Assembly (NCBI RefSeq): GCF_005049105.1 | Contig: NZ_SUKA01000001.1 | Location: 1,240,001 to 1,304,000, forward strand | DNA: 64,000 nt | Source: Sphingobacterium alkalisoli | GTDB taxonomy: Bacteria > Bacteroidota > Bacteroidia > Sphingobacteriales > Sphingobacteriaceae | Direction of reading: 5' to 3' | Translations under genes and position numbers: made by a program | The notes under the pieces: generated by a model | The model's input: the letters and a program-made list of their open reading frames with translations, nothing else | Told to the model about the DNA's origin: nothing | The model's database searches: none | Part shown: positions 1 to 10,631 of the stretch, piece by piece | Numbering within the stretch: position 1 is the first letter of the stretch | Layout: the number at the start of each line of letters is the position of its first letter

Positions 1-326
1 GTGAGTATGGCAGCAATCCAAGACCTATTGAATGGGTAAGAATTCATAATCTTCCAGATTTTGCCTATTTCAATCACTCGCAACACGTTTCAGTAGCTGG
101 TGTAGAATGTCAAACGTGTCACGGCCCGATCGAGACAATGGAAGAGGTATACCAATATTCTCCGTTGACGATGAAATGGTGTGTGGATTGTCATAAGACG
201 ACTGAAGTGAACGCCGATAATGCATATTACGATCAATTGATCGAAGCGCACGAAAAATTGAAAAAAGGTGAGAAGATGACTGCAGCCATGATCGGTGGTC
301 TGGAATGTGGAAAATGTCACTATTAA
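1..326 (+). CDS. actA: ActA, multiheme cytochrome c subunit of alternative complex III (C-terminal part)
   Basis: The gene enters from the left edge and is open from base 3, so only its last ~107 residues are visible. Three CxxCH heme-c motifs can be read (bases 108-122, 180-194 and 306-320); the last lies at the very C-terminus, followed by a single Tyr. ActA of alternative complex III is a membrane-anchored pentaheme cytochrome c that passes electrons from the quinol-oxidising part to the terminal oxidase. The assignment rests on these motifs and on actB starting 38 bases downstream in the same orientation. A Met at base 138 is internal, not a start. Confidence 0.88.
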   Translation, partial: EYGSNPRPIEWVRIHNLPDFAYFNHSQHVSVAGVECQTCHGPIETMEEVYQYSPLTMKWCVDCHKTTEVNADNAYYDQLIEAHEKLKKGEKMTAAMIGGLECGKCHY

Positions 327-364
327 TAATTAATTAGGAAAACGCAATCTTATATACAGCTTAA

Positions 365-3300
365 ATGGATAGCAATAAAAAATATTGGAAAGGTTTAGAA
401 GAGTTAAATCAGACTCCTGCTTTCGTAGAAAGTAAAAAAGGGGAGTTTGCTGAACCTATTCCTGTAGAAGATGTATTAAATGAAGCAGGTTTAAGTACAA
501 GAACACCACGTCGTGACTTTTTAAAAGCTTTGGGTTTCGGTTTAGGAGCTGTTACATTAGCAGCGTGTAACCGTACACCTATTCATAAGGCAGTACCTTA
601 TGTGATCAAGCCAGAAGAGGTTACGCCAGGTATACCTAATTTCTATGCTTCCTCTTTTAATGGACAAAGTGTATTGGTAAGAACACGTGAAGGTCGTCCT
701 ATTTCGATTGAAGCTAATCCGAATGCAATTGGCTTAAATCAAGGAACGGATGCGCCTACAGTAGCTTCTGTTTTGGATTTGTACGACATGTCCAAATTAC
801 AAAATCCGCAAATTGGTGGTAGAGATGTAGAGTGGTCTAAATTAGATAGTACTGTAATTGCTTCTTTAGATAAAGCTGCGACTGCGGGCAAGCAGATTAC
901 AATTGTTTCTAATACAGTGAATTCACCGACTACTTTAGCTGCAATCGCTAAGTTGACGGCTAAATACACTACAACTTCTCATATTCAGGTTGATGCGATT
1001 TCATATAGCGGTATTATCGAAGCGAATAGAAATTCGTTTGGTAAAGCCGTTATACCTTCATACCGATTTGCGAATGCACAGGTTGTGGTTTCTGTAGCCG
1101 CTGATTTCTTGGGATCTTGGCTAGCAGGTGAAGAGCATACACAAGATTATATTAAAAACCGTGACTACAAATCATTGAAGAATGGTAAAATGTCACGTCA
1201 TATTCAATTCGAATCTGGATTGAGCATGACAGGATCTAACGCTGACGTACGTATTGCTATCAAACCGTCGGAAGAGGGGGCTGTTTTAATCGCGTTATAC
1301 AATGAGATTACTGGTCAAAATGTAGCGGGTGCTACAACGAATGCAAAGGCACAGACTGCAATCAAATTGGCGGCTAAAGAATTAGCTAATGCAAAAGGTG
1401 CTGCAGTAGTAGTGGCCGGCTCTAATGATGTAAATATTCAAGCACTAGTAAATGCAATTAACACGCAACTTGGTGCTTACGGTGCGATTATAGATTTAGA
1501 TAATTATTCTAAACAATATCAAGGCTCAGATACAGCTTTCCAGCAGTTCTTAACTGCAGCTAAAGCTGGTCAGGTAGGTGTTGCGTTTTTCCTGAATAGC
1601 AATCCGATTTACGATTATTTCAACACGAGTGATGTAGCAGCGGCTTTAGCTAAGGTGGATTTTACCTTGTCTTTTGCTGATCGTGCGGACGAAACTGCTT
1701 CGGAGTTAAAAGCTATTGCTCCGGCTTCTACCTTTTTAGAGTCATGGGGCGATGCTTCTGCCAAGGAGGGATTATTCACCATCGTACAACCTACGATCAA
1801 TCCTGTGTTCAATACCAGACAAGCTGAACAAAGCTTATTGGTATGGGCTGGAGATACAACTTCTATTTACGATTTTGTAAAATTAAATTGGGAAAGCAAT
1901 ATCCTACCGGGAACAGGCAAAGCATGGAAAGATGTATTACAAGCAGGTTTTGTATATAAAGGATCTACAACAGGGTCAGCGTATTCGGCGAATGTTGATG
2001 TAAATTTGGTAGCTTCTGCTATTGTAAATGATAGTAAGAAAATTGCTGGAGAGGTAGAATTAAAATTATATGAATCTACCGTAATGCGTGATGGGCGTTA
2101 TGCAAATAACGCATATCTACAGGAATTACCTGATCCAGTGTCAAAAGTAACTTGGGATAACTATGCTGCTATCAATCCTAAATTTGCAGAAGAATTAGGG
2201 ATAGGTGAAAATGGTAAAGTTACGATAGAAGCAAATGGAAAATCGCTAGATCTTCCTGTTTTGCTGCAACCTGGTCAGACTATGGGTACGGTTTCTGTTG
2301 CATTAGGATATGGACGAACTAAAGTAGGTAAAGCCGGTAATGAAGTTGGAAAGAATGCTTTTCCATTTGCTAGCTTGGTAAACGGTACTGTCCAATTTGC
2401 TGCACAAGCTAAAGTTTCTAAAGCTGCTGGTACTTACGAATTAGCACAGACTCAAACACACCATACCATTGAAGGACGTAATATTATTCGTGAGACTACT
2501 TTCGCTAAATATTTAAAAGATCCAAATTCAGAGTCAGGTCGTTTTGCAGATTCTCATAAAACGTATGATTTGTGGAATAAGTTTGAACAACCTGGTCATA
2601 AATGGGTAATGGCGATTGACCTAAACGCCTGTACGGGTTGTGGTTCATGTATAGTTGCCTGTAACGTAGAAAATAATATCCCGGTTGTTGGACGTGATGA
2701 AGTACGTCGTCGTCGCGAAATGCACTGGTTACGTATCGACCGTTATTACACAATAGAAGAGAACGGTATTAAATTCACAAAAGAGAAGGAAATCGCTGAT
2801 ATTCAAGATTTCGAAAATGTAACAGTTGTACACCAGCCGATGTTGTGTCAACACTGTGAGCATGCTCCATGTGAAACGGTTTGTCCGGTGTTAGCGACGG
2901 TACACTCTTCGGAAGGTCTTAATCATATGGCTTACAACCGTTGTTTCGGTACACGTTACTGTGCTAACAACTGTCCATATAAAGTGCGTCGGTTCAACTG
3001 GTTTAATTATTGGAATGACTCACGTTTTGATAATTACTTGAATAACGAATTTACACAGTTGGTATTGAATCCTGACGTTACGACACGTTCTCGTGGGGTA
3101 ATGGAAAAATGTTCAATGTGTATACAACGTATCCAAGGAGGTAAATTACAGGCGAAGATCGAAAATCGTAAACTGAAAGATGGTGACGTGAAAATGGCTT
3201 GTCAAGCAGCATGTTCTGCAAACGCTATTATCTTCGGTGATGCTAACGATCCGGAATCAGAAGTTTCAAAAGCACTACGCAATGAGCGTGTTTATTACGT

Positions 3301-3370
3301 ATTGGAAGAGATCAATGTTCAACCGAACATCGGTTATATGACTAAAGTAAGAAATACATTTGAAGCGTAA
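365..3370 (+). CDS. actB: ActB, fused molybdopterin-oxidoreductase-like and iron-sulfur subunit of alternative complex III
   Basis: This 1001-residue protein carries a twin-arginine-like segment (Arg49-Arg50, then a hydrophobic run ending in Cys68, a possible lipid site), so export by Tat and lipid anchoring are likely. The middle (~100-740) resembles a molybdopterin oxidoreductase fold, which in ActB carries no cofactor. The C-terminal third (~755-970) has ferredoxin-type cysteine groups: CTGCGSC, CQHCEHAPCETVC, CFGTRYCANNC, CSMC and CQAAC, enough for the expected three 4Fe-4S and one 3Fe-4S clusters. It sits between actA and actC, as in other Bacteroidota. Function as the electron-wiring subunit is family knowledge. 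Confidence 0.95.
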   Translation: MDSNKKYWKGLEELNQTPAFVESKKGEFAEPIPVEDVLNEAGLSTRTPRRDFLKALGFGLGAVTLAACNRTPIHKAVPYVIKPEEVTPGIPNFYASSFNGQSVLVRTREGRPISIEANPNAIGLNQGTDAPTVASVLDLYDMSKLQNPQIGGRDVEWSKLDSTVIASLDKAATAGKQITIVSNTVNSPTTLAAIAKLTAKYTTTSHIQVDAISYSGIIEANRNSFGKAVIPSYRFANAQVVVSVAADFLGSWLAGEEHTQDYIKNRDYKSLKNGKMSRHIQFESGLSMTGSNADVRIAIKPSEEGAVLIALYNEITGQNVAGATTNAKAQTAIKLAAKELANAKGAAVVVAGSNDVNIQALVNAINTQLGAYGAIIDLDNYSKQYQGSDTAFQQFLTAAKAGQVGVAFFLNSNPIYDYFNTSDVAAALAKVDFTLSFADRADETASELKAIAPASTFLESWGDASAKEGLFTIVQPTINPVFNTRQAEQSLLVWAGDTTSIYDFVKLNWESNILPGTGKAWKDVLQAGFVYKGSTTGSAYSANVDVNLVASAIVNDSKKIAGEVELKLYESTVMRDGRYANNAYLQELPDPVSKVTWDNYAAINPKFAEELGIGENGKVTIEANGKSLDLPVLLQPGQTMGTVSVALGYGRTKVGKAGNEVGKNAFPFASLVNGTVQFAAQAKVSKAAGTYELAQTQTHHTIEGRNIIRETTFAKYLKDPNSESGRFADSHKTYDLWNKFEQPGHKWVMAIDLNACTGCGSCIVACNVENNIPVVGRDEVRRRREMHWLRIDRYYTIEENGIKFTKEKEIADIQDFENVTVVHQPMLCQHCEHAPCETVCPVLATVHSSEGLNHMAYNRCFGTRYCANNCPYKVRRFNWFNYWNDSRFDNYLNNEFTQLVLNPDVTTRSRGVMEKCSMCIQRIQGGKLQAKIENRKLKDGDVKMACQAACSANAIIFGDANDPESEVSKALRNERVYYVLEEINVQPNIGYMTKVRNTFEA

Positions 3371-3399
3371 TTTTATTCAATATCTGAAATAAAAAAACT

Positions 3400-4881
3400 A
3401 TGTCATCGCATAACGAATCAATATTAAGAGAACCATTAGTAACCGGCAAGAATATCACTTATGCTAAAGTGACTAATGATATCTTGCTTCCGGTTGAAAA
3501 TAAACCAAACAAAGCTTGGTGGATAGGATTTATTGTCGCTGTCTGCGGAGCAATGCTATGGGTTGTGAGTGTTGGATACACCTTCTGGACAGGTATCGGC
3601 GCTTGGGGCCTGAATAAAACAGTAGGTTGGGCTTGGGATATCACCGACTTTGTATGGTGGGTAGGTATCGGTCACGCGGGTACACTGATTTCAGCGGTAT
3701 TATTATTATTCCGCCAAAATTGGCGTAACTCCATTAACCGTTCTGCGGAAGCTATGACGATCTTCGCTGTAATCTGTGCAGCGACTTACGTTGTGGCACA
3801 TATGGGGCGTCCGTGGTTGGCCTATTGGATCTTTCCATTACCGAATCAATTTGGCTCATTGTGGGTTAACTTTAACTCTCCACTCGTCTGGGATGCATTT
3901 GCCATCTCAACGTACTTCACGGTATCCTTAGTATTCTGGTATTGTGGTTTGCTTCCGGATATTGCTTCCGTACGTGACCGTGCTACAGGCCTTAAACGAA
4001 AAATATATTCTATCTTTTCTTTCGGATGGAATGGCTCAGTGAAAACTTGGCAACGTTTTGAGATCGTGTCCCTGATTTTGGCAGGTATTTCTACACCATT
4101 AGTACTTTCAGTACATACGATTGTATCGATGGACTTTGCGACTTCTGTAATCCCCGGATGGCATACAACGATCTTTCCTCCATATTTTGTTGCGGGGGCG
4201 ATTTTCTCTGGTTTTGCAATGGTACAGACCTTACTATTAATTCTTCGTAAAGTGTTGAATTTTGAGGATTATATCACCATGTTCCATATCGAATCGATGA
4301 ACAAAATTATCATGGTAACTGGCTCCATTGTAGGGGTAGCTTACTTAACAGAGTTGTTTATAGCTTGGTATTCAGGTTCGGAATATGAACAATATGCATT
4401 TGCAAATCGTATTGCTGGTCCTTACGCATGGGCTTACTGGGCGATGATGACCTGTAATGTAATCTCACCGCAATTGTTTTGGTTCAAGAAGATCCGTACG
4501 AGTATTCCTATTTCATGGGTATTATCTATTGTTGTAAATATCGGTATGTGGTTCGAGCGTTTCGTAATTATCGTGACTTCATTGCACCGCGATTATTTAC
4601 CTTCTTCGTGGGCGATGTTCTATCCAACTTGGACTGACGTAGGTATCTTCGTGGGATCGATTGGTTTATTCTTTACGCTGTTCCTACTGTTCTTGCGTTT
4701 CTTACCAGGGATTGCAATTGCGGAGGTTAAATTATTATTGAAAAGCTCAAGTTTACAACAAAAAACTAAATTGGTTCAAGAGGGAGCATTTCCTGAGGAA
4801 CAGGTTGAATTTTTCAAAAACTCTTTGGGTAAATACGATTCGGTCACAGAAGAGGATATTAAAGAATTACGTAAAATATAA
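3400..4881 (+). CDS. actC: ActC, NrfD/PsrC-like integral membrane subunit of alternative complex III
   Basis: A 493-residue polytopic membrane protein with roughly ten hydrophobic helices, of the NrfD/PsrC family. In alternative complex III, ActC forms one of two quinol-handling membrane subunits (the other is ActF). The order actB-actC-actD with short gaps (29 and 5 bases) indicates one transcript. The N-terminal ~45 residues are hydrophilic and cytoplasm-like; the C-terminal ~50 are charged. I see no truncation or frame break. Confidence 0.93.
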   Translation: MSSHNESILREPLVTGKNITYAKVTNDILLPVENKPNKAWWIGFIVAVCGAMLWVVSVGYTFWTGIGAWGLNKTVGWAWDITDFVWWVGIGHAGTLISAVLLLFRQNWRNSINRSAEAMTIFAVICAATYVVAHMGRPWLAYWIFPLPNQFGSLWVNFNSPLVWDAFAISTYFTVSLVFWYCGLLPDIASVRDRATGLKRKIYSIFSFGWNGSVKTWQRFEIVSLILAGISTPLVLSVHTIVSMDFATSVIPGWHTTIFPPYFVAGAIFSGFAMVQTLLLILRKVLNFEDYITMFHIESMNKIIMVTGSIVGVAYLTELFIAWYSGSEYEQYAFANRIAGPYAWAYWAMMTCNVISPQLFWFKKIRTSIPISWVLSIVVNIGMWFERFVIIVTSLHRDYLPSSWAMFYPTWTDVGIFVGSIGLFFTLFLLFLRFLPGIAIAEVKLLLKSSSLQQKTKLVQEGAFPEEQVEFFKNSLGKYDSVTEEDIKELRKI

Positions 4882-4886
4882 TAGCA

Positions 4887-5423
4887 ATGAGCAACACAAA
4901 ATATATATTAGGTAGTTTTGCCGATCCAGATGAAATGATGCATGGGATTGACAAGTTACAGGCTAGCAATATTAGCATATATGACTGTTTTACACCTATG
5001 CCGATACACGGGATAGAGGCAAAATTAGGCGTTAAACCTTCACGTTTACCTATAGCTGCTTTTATTTTCGGAGCCACGGGGACTGTGCTGGGATTTAGCT
5101 TGCTATATTATACGATGGCTTATGACTGGCCGATGAATGTGGGCGGTAAACCGTCATTGCCGTTGCCAAATTTTGTGCCAGTTACATTTGAGGTAACTAT
5201 TTTATTATGTGCTTTAGGGATGGTAGCGACTTTTTTCTTCCGTAATCACCTATTCCCCGGACGTGCACCTCGTGTGATGGATTTAAGAGCAACAGATGAC
5301 CGTTTTATAATAGCGATAGATGCAAATGAAAATGCGGATCATGCGTTAATTGATAATTTGTTGAAGGAAGCCGGAGCAGTAGAAGTTAAATACAATGAAA
5401 GGAAATATGTTAGTTATGAATAA
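4887..5423 (+). CDS. actD: ActD, DUF3341 membrane subunit of alternative complex III
   Basis: A 178-residue protein with a soluble N-terminal half and two transmembrane segments (about residues 50-75 and 95-117), matching the DUF3341 family that is ActD. It begins 5 bases after actC stops, and its last codons overlap the start of actE. The role is structural in the membrane arm; no cofactor motif is visible, as expected for this subunit. Confidence 0.9.
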   Translation: MSNTKYILGSFADPDEMMHGIDKLQASNISIYDCFTPMPIHGIEAKLGVKPSRLPIAAFIFGATGTVLGFSLLYYTMAYDWPMNVGGKPSLPLPNFVPVTFEVTILLCALGMVATFFFRNHLFPGRAPRVMDLRATDDRFIIAIDANENADHALIDNLLKEAGAVEVKYNERKYVSYE

Positions 5424-6045
5424 GAAGAATTTTCTTGGAACTGTATGTGTAGCTGTCGCTTTAGCTGCAGTTGTCTCTGCCTGTGGTGATGGCACTACGC
5501 GCGATGCAGGTTGGGAATTTTCGCGCAATATGTATGATCCGATTGCTTACAATCCAGATCAACTAAATAATAATTTTAAAAATAATCAAACTGCACAAAT
5601 TCCTCCTGTCGGGACTACGCCAATTGGTTTTGAGCGTTTTGAGTTTGAAAATACACCAGAAGACTATCAGCGTGCAGGCACTGAGCTTAAGAATCCTTTG
5701 GCGGTAACAGCAGAAAACCTAGCGCAGGGAGAGCATTTGTTCTTAGTGAACTGTGCGATGTGTCATGGTGCTGAAGGTAAGGGAGATGGTGCAATTACAA
5801 AAGACCGTTTTGTGGAGGATTCGCGAGGTAGACGTCAATTGGAGAATTTTCCACCGCCGCCATCGTATGCGAAATCTACGGGTTCGGTATCTTCTAGGGG
5901 GGGGGCTATGAGTGATTTGACAGCAGGAAAAATTTATCATACTATTTACTACGGGTTGAATGCGATGGGATCGCACGCTTCTCAGTTAAATCCAGAAGAG
6001 CGCTGGAAAGTAGTCATGTACGTACAAGAATTACAAAAAAAATAA
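5416..6045 (+). CDS. actE: ActE, monoheme cytochrome c lipoprotein of alternative complex III
   Basis: The protein starts with Met-Asn-Lys-Lys, a hydrophobic run and a lipobox ending in Cys, so it is a lipoprotein facing the periplasm. One heme-binding CAMCH motif lies in its middle, followed by a cytochrome-c-like C-terminal domain. I chose the ATG at 5416 because it gives a standard lipoprotein signal and overlaps the actD stop by eight bases; in-frame ATGs at 5395 and 5407 are also possible, the latter just after an AAAGGA stretch. ActE carries electrons toward the oxidase. Confidence 0.9.
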   Translation: MNKKNFLGTVCVAVALAAVVSACGDGTTRDAGWEFSRNMYDPIAYNPDQLNNNFKNNQTAQIPPVGTTPIGFERFEFENTPEDYQRAGTELKNPLAVTAENLAQGEHLFLVNCAMCHGAEGKGDGAITKDRFVEDSRGRRQLENFPPPPSYAKSTGSVSSRGGAMSDLTAGKIYHTIYYGLNAMGSHASQLNPEERWKVVMYVQELQKK

Positions 6046-6064
6046 TCTAACATCGATTTTATAA

Positions 6065-7300
6065 ATGGGAACTCACAGTCATCATCACGATTATAATTTC
6101 AGCGAGCAATATAAATTTGCTGGTACTGCCAAGGTACTCAGTTTAGTTGCTATCGTTGTAGGAATAGTTGCAGTCGCACTCGGTTTATTATCGAGTGATC
6201 ACATCATGGTTGAGCGTACATATGCAAATCTCTTATTGATGGGGTATTATTTTACTTGTGTATGCGCGGCAGGAGCTTTTTTCGTTGCTCTACAATTGGT
6301 AACCCAATCCGGATGGTCTGCTGGATTAATCCGCATACCTCAGGCAATGGCAAGTATCTTACCGATAGCTTCTGTTATATTGTTTATTATTATTGCTTTG
6401 GGCTTATCTACGCATAATTTGTATCATCATTGGCATGCGGAAGGTTTAACCGATCCGAACAGTCCTAATTATGATGCCTTGGTAGCGGGCAAAGCAAGCT
6501 ATTTAAATATGCCTTGGTTTTTGGGTCGCCAAATTATTTTCATGGGCTTATACAGTGTATTCGCTGTGATATTGGCTAAGCTTTCGTACAATGAGGACTT
6601 GGTAGGTGGTCTAAACTCTTACAAGCAAAGCTTTAAGTTGTCTGCAATATTCTTGGTTATATTTGGTTTCACTACACCGATTTGGTCATTTGATACGATC
6701 ATGTCGTTAGAAGCACACTGGTTCTCTACCATGTTTGGCTGGTACAACTTCGCTGCTATGTGGGTGAGTGGGTTGTGCGTGATTACATTAATCTTGATCT
6801 TTTTGAAAAAAGCAGGATATATGTCATGGGTTAATGAAAATCACCTACACGATCTGGGTAAATTGATCTTCGGATTCTCAATCTTTTGGACTTATGTATG
6901 GTTTGCTCAATTTATGTTGATTTGGTACGCAAATATTCCAGAGGAGACGGTTTATTTTTACAAGCGTTGGGAGCCGGAATATAAACCATGGTTTTGGATC
7001 AATATAATCATTAACTTTGTGGCCCCTTTGCTATTGTTGGTTGATAGGGATGCAAAACGTCGTCTTAATGTAATGATGTGTGTATGTATTCTACTATTAC
7101 TAGGGCACTGGTTAGACTATTATATTATGGTAATGCCTGGTACAGTGGAGACACATAGAGGTTTTGGATATATTGAAGTAGGTACAGCTATTGGTTTTAT
7201 GGGTATTTTTATCTTTTTGGTGATGAGTAAATTGAGCAGACATCCGTTGGCTGCCAAGAATCATCCGTTCTTAGATGAAAGTTTACACCACCAAATTTAA
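6065..7300 (+). CDS. actF: ActF, second NrfD-like membrane subunit of alternative complex III
   Basis: A 411-residue protein with about ten transmembrane helices and a His-rich N-terminal tip. It is the second, shorter NrfD-like subunit of alternative complex III. It lies between actE and coxB, completing the order actABCDEF. ActF is proposed to help quinol oxidation or proton movement; nothing in this sequence settles that. Confidence 0.92.
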   Translation: MGTHSHHHDYNFSEQYKFAGTAKVLSLVAIVVGIVAVALGLLSSDHIMVERTYANLLLMGYYFTCVCAAGAFFVALQLVTQSGWSAGLIRIPQAMASILPIASVILFIIIALGLSTHNLYHHWHAEGLTDPNSPNYDALVAGKASYLNMPWFLGRQIIFMGLYSVFAVILAKLSYNEDLVGGLNSYKQSFKLSAIFLVIFGFTTPIWSFDTIMSLEAHWFSTMFGWYNFAAMWVSGLCVITLILIFLKKAGYMSWVNENHLHDLGKLIFGFSIFWTYVWFAQFMLIWYANIPEETVYFYKRWEPEYKPWFWINIIINFVAPLLLLVDRDAKRRLNVMMCVCILLLLGHWLDYYIMVMPGTVETHRGFGYIEVGTAIGFMGIFIFLVMSKLSRHPLAAKNHPFLDESLHHQI

Positions 7301-7340
7301 TAGTAAGAAAAGGAAGTTACGTTCAAACGTTTTTTAAGAA

Positions 7341-8681
7341 ATGAAGTTAAAAATAAATAACAGATTCAGATCCATATTGGGTTGTCTACTACTCACCAGT
7401 ATATTTTTTGCTGGTCCCGTTTTAGCCTTTCAGCAAGATACTGTTGTAGTTGATACTACAGCGGGCGAAGAAACATCGATGGCAGTGGGTGTCGAATCTG
7501 TCGTGGCTGATACAGCTACTTCGGTTGACGGTATAGCCAACGGAGCTGACTCTACAGCGGTAGTCGGTACGTCTTCAGGTGACACTGCTAATGCGAGCTC
7601 AACTGCAGCAGAGGTAAAGCAAATAGATCCTCAAGTTTATAAAGACTTTTTCTATTATGTTTTATTGTTCCTAGTTATTTGTACTGTTATCGCAGTAATC
7701 GGTAAAGTTATTTCGATTTACGAATTGACACATAAGATGAACGGTAGATATAATCCACTTGCAGGTAATACATTGCAGGCGGTCTTGTTGCTACTGTTTT
7801 TGATCTTTTTCTTATGGGGTGTATATTATTCGTATACAGTTTGGGGAAACTGGTCGTGGAGAGATGCTGTTACAGAGCACGGTGAAAAGATTGATACCAT
7901 GTTCATCATCACAACAGTCATCACCACTTTTGTAATGATTGTTGTGCATATTTTACTACTTGGGTTTGCTTACATTTACAGAATGCGCGCGAATAGTAAG
8001 GCATATTTCTATCCACATAACGATACAATTGAGAAGATATGGACTATTGTGCCAGCGGTGGTATTGACAGTATTGGTATTGTTTGGATTTTTTACATGGA
8101 GAACGATCACGAGTATTCCCGAAGATCTGCAAAAATCGGCGCTTCAAGTTGAGGTGCTTGGTGAGCAATTTATGTGGCGTGTTCGGTATCCTGGATCAGA
8201 TGGCGAAATAGGTAAGCGTAACTATAAATTAACTACTGCAGAGAATCCTTACGGTATAGATTTTAACGATAAGAATTCTTGGGATGATATTTCGGGTGAG
8301 CATATCGTGTTGCCAGTTGGGAGATCAGTTAGGTTTCATATTATTTCTAAAGATATTATCCACTCTTTTTACATACCAGATTTTCGTGTTCAGATTAATG
8401 CCGTTCCAGGTATGACGAATTATTTCCAGTTCACGCCAACGGTAACTACGGAAGAGATGCGGGATCGGATGAATGACCCAAAATACGACTACGTTATGTT
8501 GTGTAATAAAATTTGTGGATCAGCGCACTATAACATGCAGAAAAAGGTCGTAGTAGTTACGGAAGCTGAGTATAAGCAATGGTTAAGTACACAAAGCAAA
8601 TATTTCACAGAAGATTTGCAAAAGGAATTTGCGCAACAGAGTAAAGAAGTTGAAGGCATCACTACTGCTTCATTAAATTAA
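7341..8681 (+). CDS. coxB: Cytochrome c oxidase subunit II
   Basis: This subunit carries the CuA site that accepts electrons for oxygen reduction. The CuA motif is intact near residue ~390: C-NKI-C-GSA-H-YN-M (C-x3-C-x3-H-x2-M). At 446 residues it is longer than usual. A signal peptide (residues ~1-30) is followed by a low-complexity stretch rich in Ala, Thr, Ser, Val and Asp (~32-92), then about four membrane segments before the cupredoxin domain. I see no fused C-terminal cytochrome c domain, so electrons probably come from ActE/ActA. It is 28 bases from coxA. Confidence 0.95.
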   Translation: MKLKINNRFRSILGCLLLTSIFFAGPVLAFQQDTVVVDTTAGEETSMAVGVESVVADTATSVDGIANGADSTAVVGTSSGDTANASSTAAEVKQIDPQVYKDFFYYVLLFLVICTVIAVIGKVISIYELTHKMNGRYNPLAGNTLQAVLLLLFLIFFLWGVYYSYTVWGNWSWRDAVTEHGEKIDTMFIITTVITTFVMIVVHILLLGFAYIYRMRANSKAYFYPHNDTIEKIWTIVPAVVLTVLVLFGFFTWRTITSIPEDLQKSALQVEVLGEQFMWRVRYPGSDGEIGKRNYKLTTAENPYGIDFNDKNSWDDISGEHIVLPVGRSVRFHIISKDIIHSFYIPDFRVQINAVPGMTNYFQFTPTVTTEEMRDRMNDPKYDYVMLCNKICGSAHYNMQKKVVVVTEAEYKQWLSTQSKYFTEDLQKEFAQQSKEVEGITTASLN

Positions 8682-8708
8682 TAGAACAAAGATTTTTTAC
8701 AATAGAAT

Positions 8709-10583
8709 ATGTCTAGTACAGTTATATCGCACGACGCAGCACATCACGGTTCACATGATCACCATCATGAGACATTCTTGACTAAATATATATTTAGTCA
8801 GGATCACAAGATGATTGCTAAGCAATTCTTGATTACAGGTATTATTATGGCAGTTTTTGCCATGCTATTATCAATATTGTTTCGTATTCAATTAGCATGG
8901 CCAGATAAGGATTTTCCTATCTTAGAAGTTTTTCTAGGAAAGTGGGCAGAAGGTGGTCGTATTAAGCCAGAGTTTTTTCTCTCTTTAGTTACCATCCATG
9001 GTACGATGATGGTCTTCTTTGTATTGACAGCTGGTTTATCTGGTACATTCAGTAATTTATTGATTCCCTACCAAATCGGTGCGCGTGATATGGCATCTCC
9101 ATTTATGAACATGTTGTCCTATTGGTTCTTCTTTATAGCCTGTGTGATCATGATAGCTTCTTTCTTTGTGGAGAGTGGGCCTGCTTCAGCAGGATGGACG
9201 ATTTATCCGCCGCTATCTGCCGTTCCTACTTCTATTTCAGGCTCTGGATTGGGTATGACGTTATGGCTGATCAGTATGACCTTGTTTATCGCATCTCAGG
9301 TAATGGGTGGTGTTAATTATATCAGTACGATATTGAATATGCGCACGAAGGGTATGGATTTATGGAGAATGCCGCTAACTATTTGGTCGTTTTTCTTAAC
9401 GGCAATCGTAGGTTTATTGTCATTCCCTGTCTTAGTCTCTGCAGTTGTGCTGTTGATATTTGATCGCTCCTTTGGAACATCTTTTTACCTATCAGATTTA
9501 GTTGTTCAAGGACAGATTTTGCCGAACGAAGGCGGATCACCTATTTTATTTCAACATTTATTCTGGTTCTTAGGTCACCCAGAAGTATATATTGTAGTAA
9601 TGCCTGCTTTAGGTTTAACATCTGAGGTGATTTCCACAAACTCTCGTAAACCTATCTTCGGGTACCATGCAATGGTTTATTCGTTGGTTGGTATCACGGT
9701 GCTATCATTTATTGTATGGGGTCACCACATGTTTGTGACGGGGATGAATCCATTCTTAGGTGGAGTATTTATGATCACCACCTTGATTATTGCGGTTCCT
9801 TCAGCAGTTAAAGCATTTAACTATATTGCTACTTTATGGAGAGGTAATATACGTTTTACACCAGCGATGTTGTTTGCAATTGGTATGGTTTCCTTCTTTG
9901 TGTCCGGAGGTGTTACAGGTATTTTCTTAGGTAATGCAGCTTTAGATATTAATTTACACGATACTTATTTTGTTGTGGCTCACTTTCACCTGGTGATGGG
10001 CTCGGCCTCTATCTTTGGTATGCTATGTGGTGTATACCATTGGTATCCTAAAATGTTCGGTCGTATGATGAGTACGAAATTAGGCTATTTACATTTTTGG
10101 TTGACCTTCTTGGGCGCTTATTTAGTATTCTTCCCCATGCACTTTATGGGGATAGATGGCGTTCCTCGTCGTTATTATGCTTTCACTGAATTTCCGTTTA
10201 TGGAGAAATGGATTTCAGTAAATATTTTAGTGACTTGGGCTGCTATTGTAGCTGGCTTGGGTCAAGTGGCATTTTTGGTTAATTTCTTCGGATCAATTTG
10301 GAGAGGTAAGAAAGCAACGCAGAACCCATGGAAATCGAATACATTGGAATGGACTACGCCAGTTGAACATTTTCATGGTAACTGGCCGGGAGAAATTCCA
10401 ACAGTTCACCGTTGGCCATACGATTATAGTAAACCTGGGCATGACGAGGATTTTATTCCTCAAGATGTTCCATATTCGCATACAATGAGTTCCAATTCCT
10501 ACCACGATTTTGAAGGGGATGAAGAGGCTATTGCAATACAGAGAGCATGGAATAAAGAAAATAATAGATCGGGAGAAGAGTAA
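8709..10583 (+). CDS. coxA: Cytochrome c oxidase subunit I
   Basis: The catalytic heme-copper subunit, 624 residues with twelve or more helices. Visible ligand motifs: a heme His in VTIHGTMM, the CuB His and cross-linked Tyr in WFLGHPEVY, the His pair in WGHHMF, and the two heme ligands in HDTYFVVAHFH. The GHPEVY glutamate is of the type seen in A-family oxidases. The N-terminus is unusually His-rich. It follows coxB and precedes the heme A synthesis genes ctaA and ctaB, which fits an aa3-type enzyme. Confidence 0.97.
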   Translation: MSSTVISHDAAHHGSHDHHHETFLTKYIFSQDHKMIAKQFLITGIIMAVFAMLLSILFRIQLAWPDKDFPILEVFLGKWAEGGRIKPEFFLSLVTIHGTMMVFFVLTAGLSGTFSNLLIPYQIGARDMASPFMNMLSYWFFFIACVIMIASFFVESGPASAGWTIYPPLSAVPTSISGSGLGMTLWLISMTLFIASQVMGGVNYISTILNMRTKGMDLWRMPLTIWSFFLTAIVGLLSFPVLVSAVVLLIFDRSFGTSFYLSDLVVQGQILPNEGGSPILFQHLFWFLGHPEVYIVVMPALGLTSEVISTNSRKPIFGYHAMVYSLVGITVLSFIVWGHHMFVTGMNPFLGGVFMITTLIIAVPSAVKAFNYIATLWRGNIRFTPAMLFAIGMVSFFVSGGVTGIFLGNAALDINLHDTYFVVAHFHLVMGSASIFGMLCGVYHWYPKMFGRMMSTKLGYLHFWLTFLGAYLVFFPMHFMGIDGVPRRYYAFTEFPFMEKWISVNILVTWAAIVAGLGQVAFLVNFFGSIWRGKKATQNPWKSNTLEWTTPVEHFHGNWPGEIPTVHRWPYDYSKPGHDEDFIPQDVPYSHTMSSNSYHDFEGDEEAIAIQRAWNKENNRSGEE

Positions 10584-10631
10584 GGAAAAACCTTATTTCT
10601 TCTGCAAGATCTGATACAAAGCAAAGAAAGC

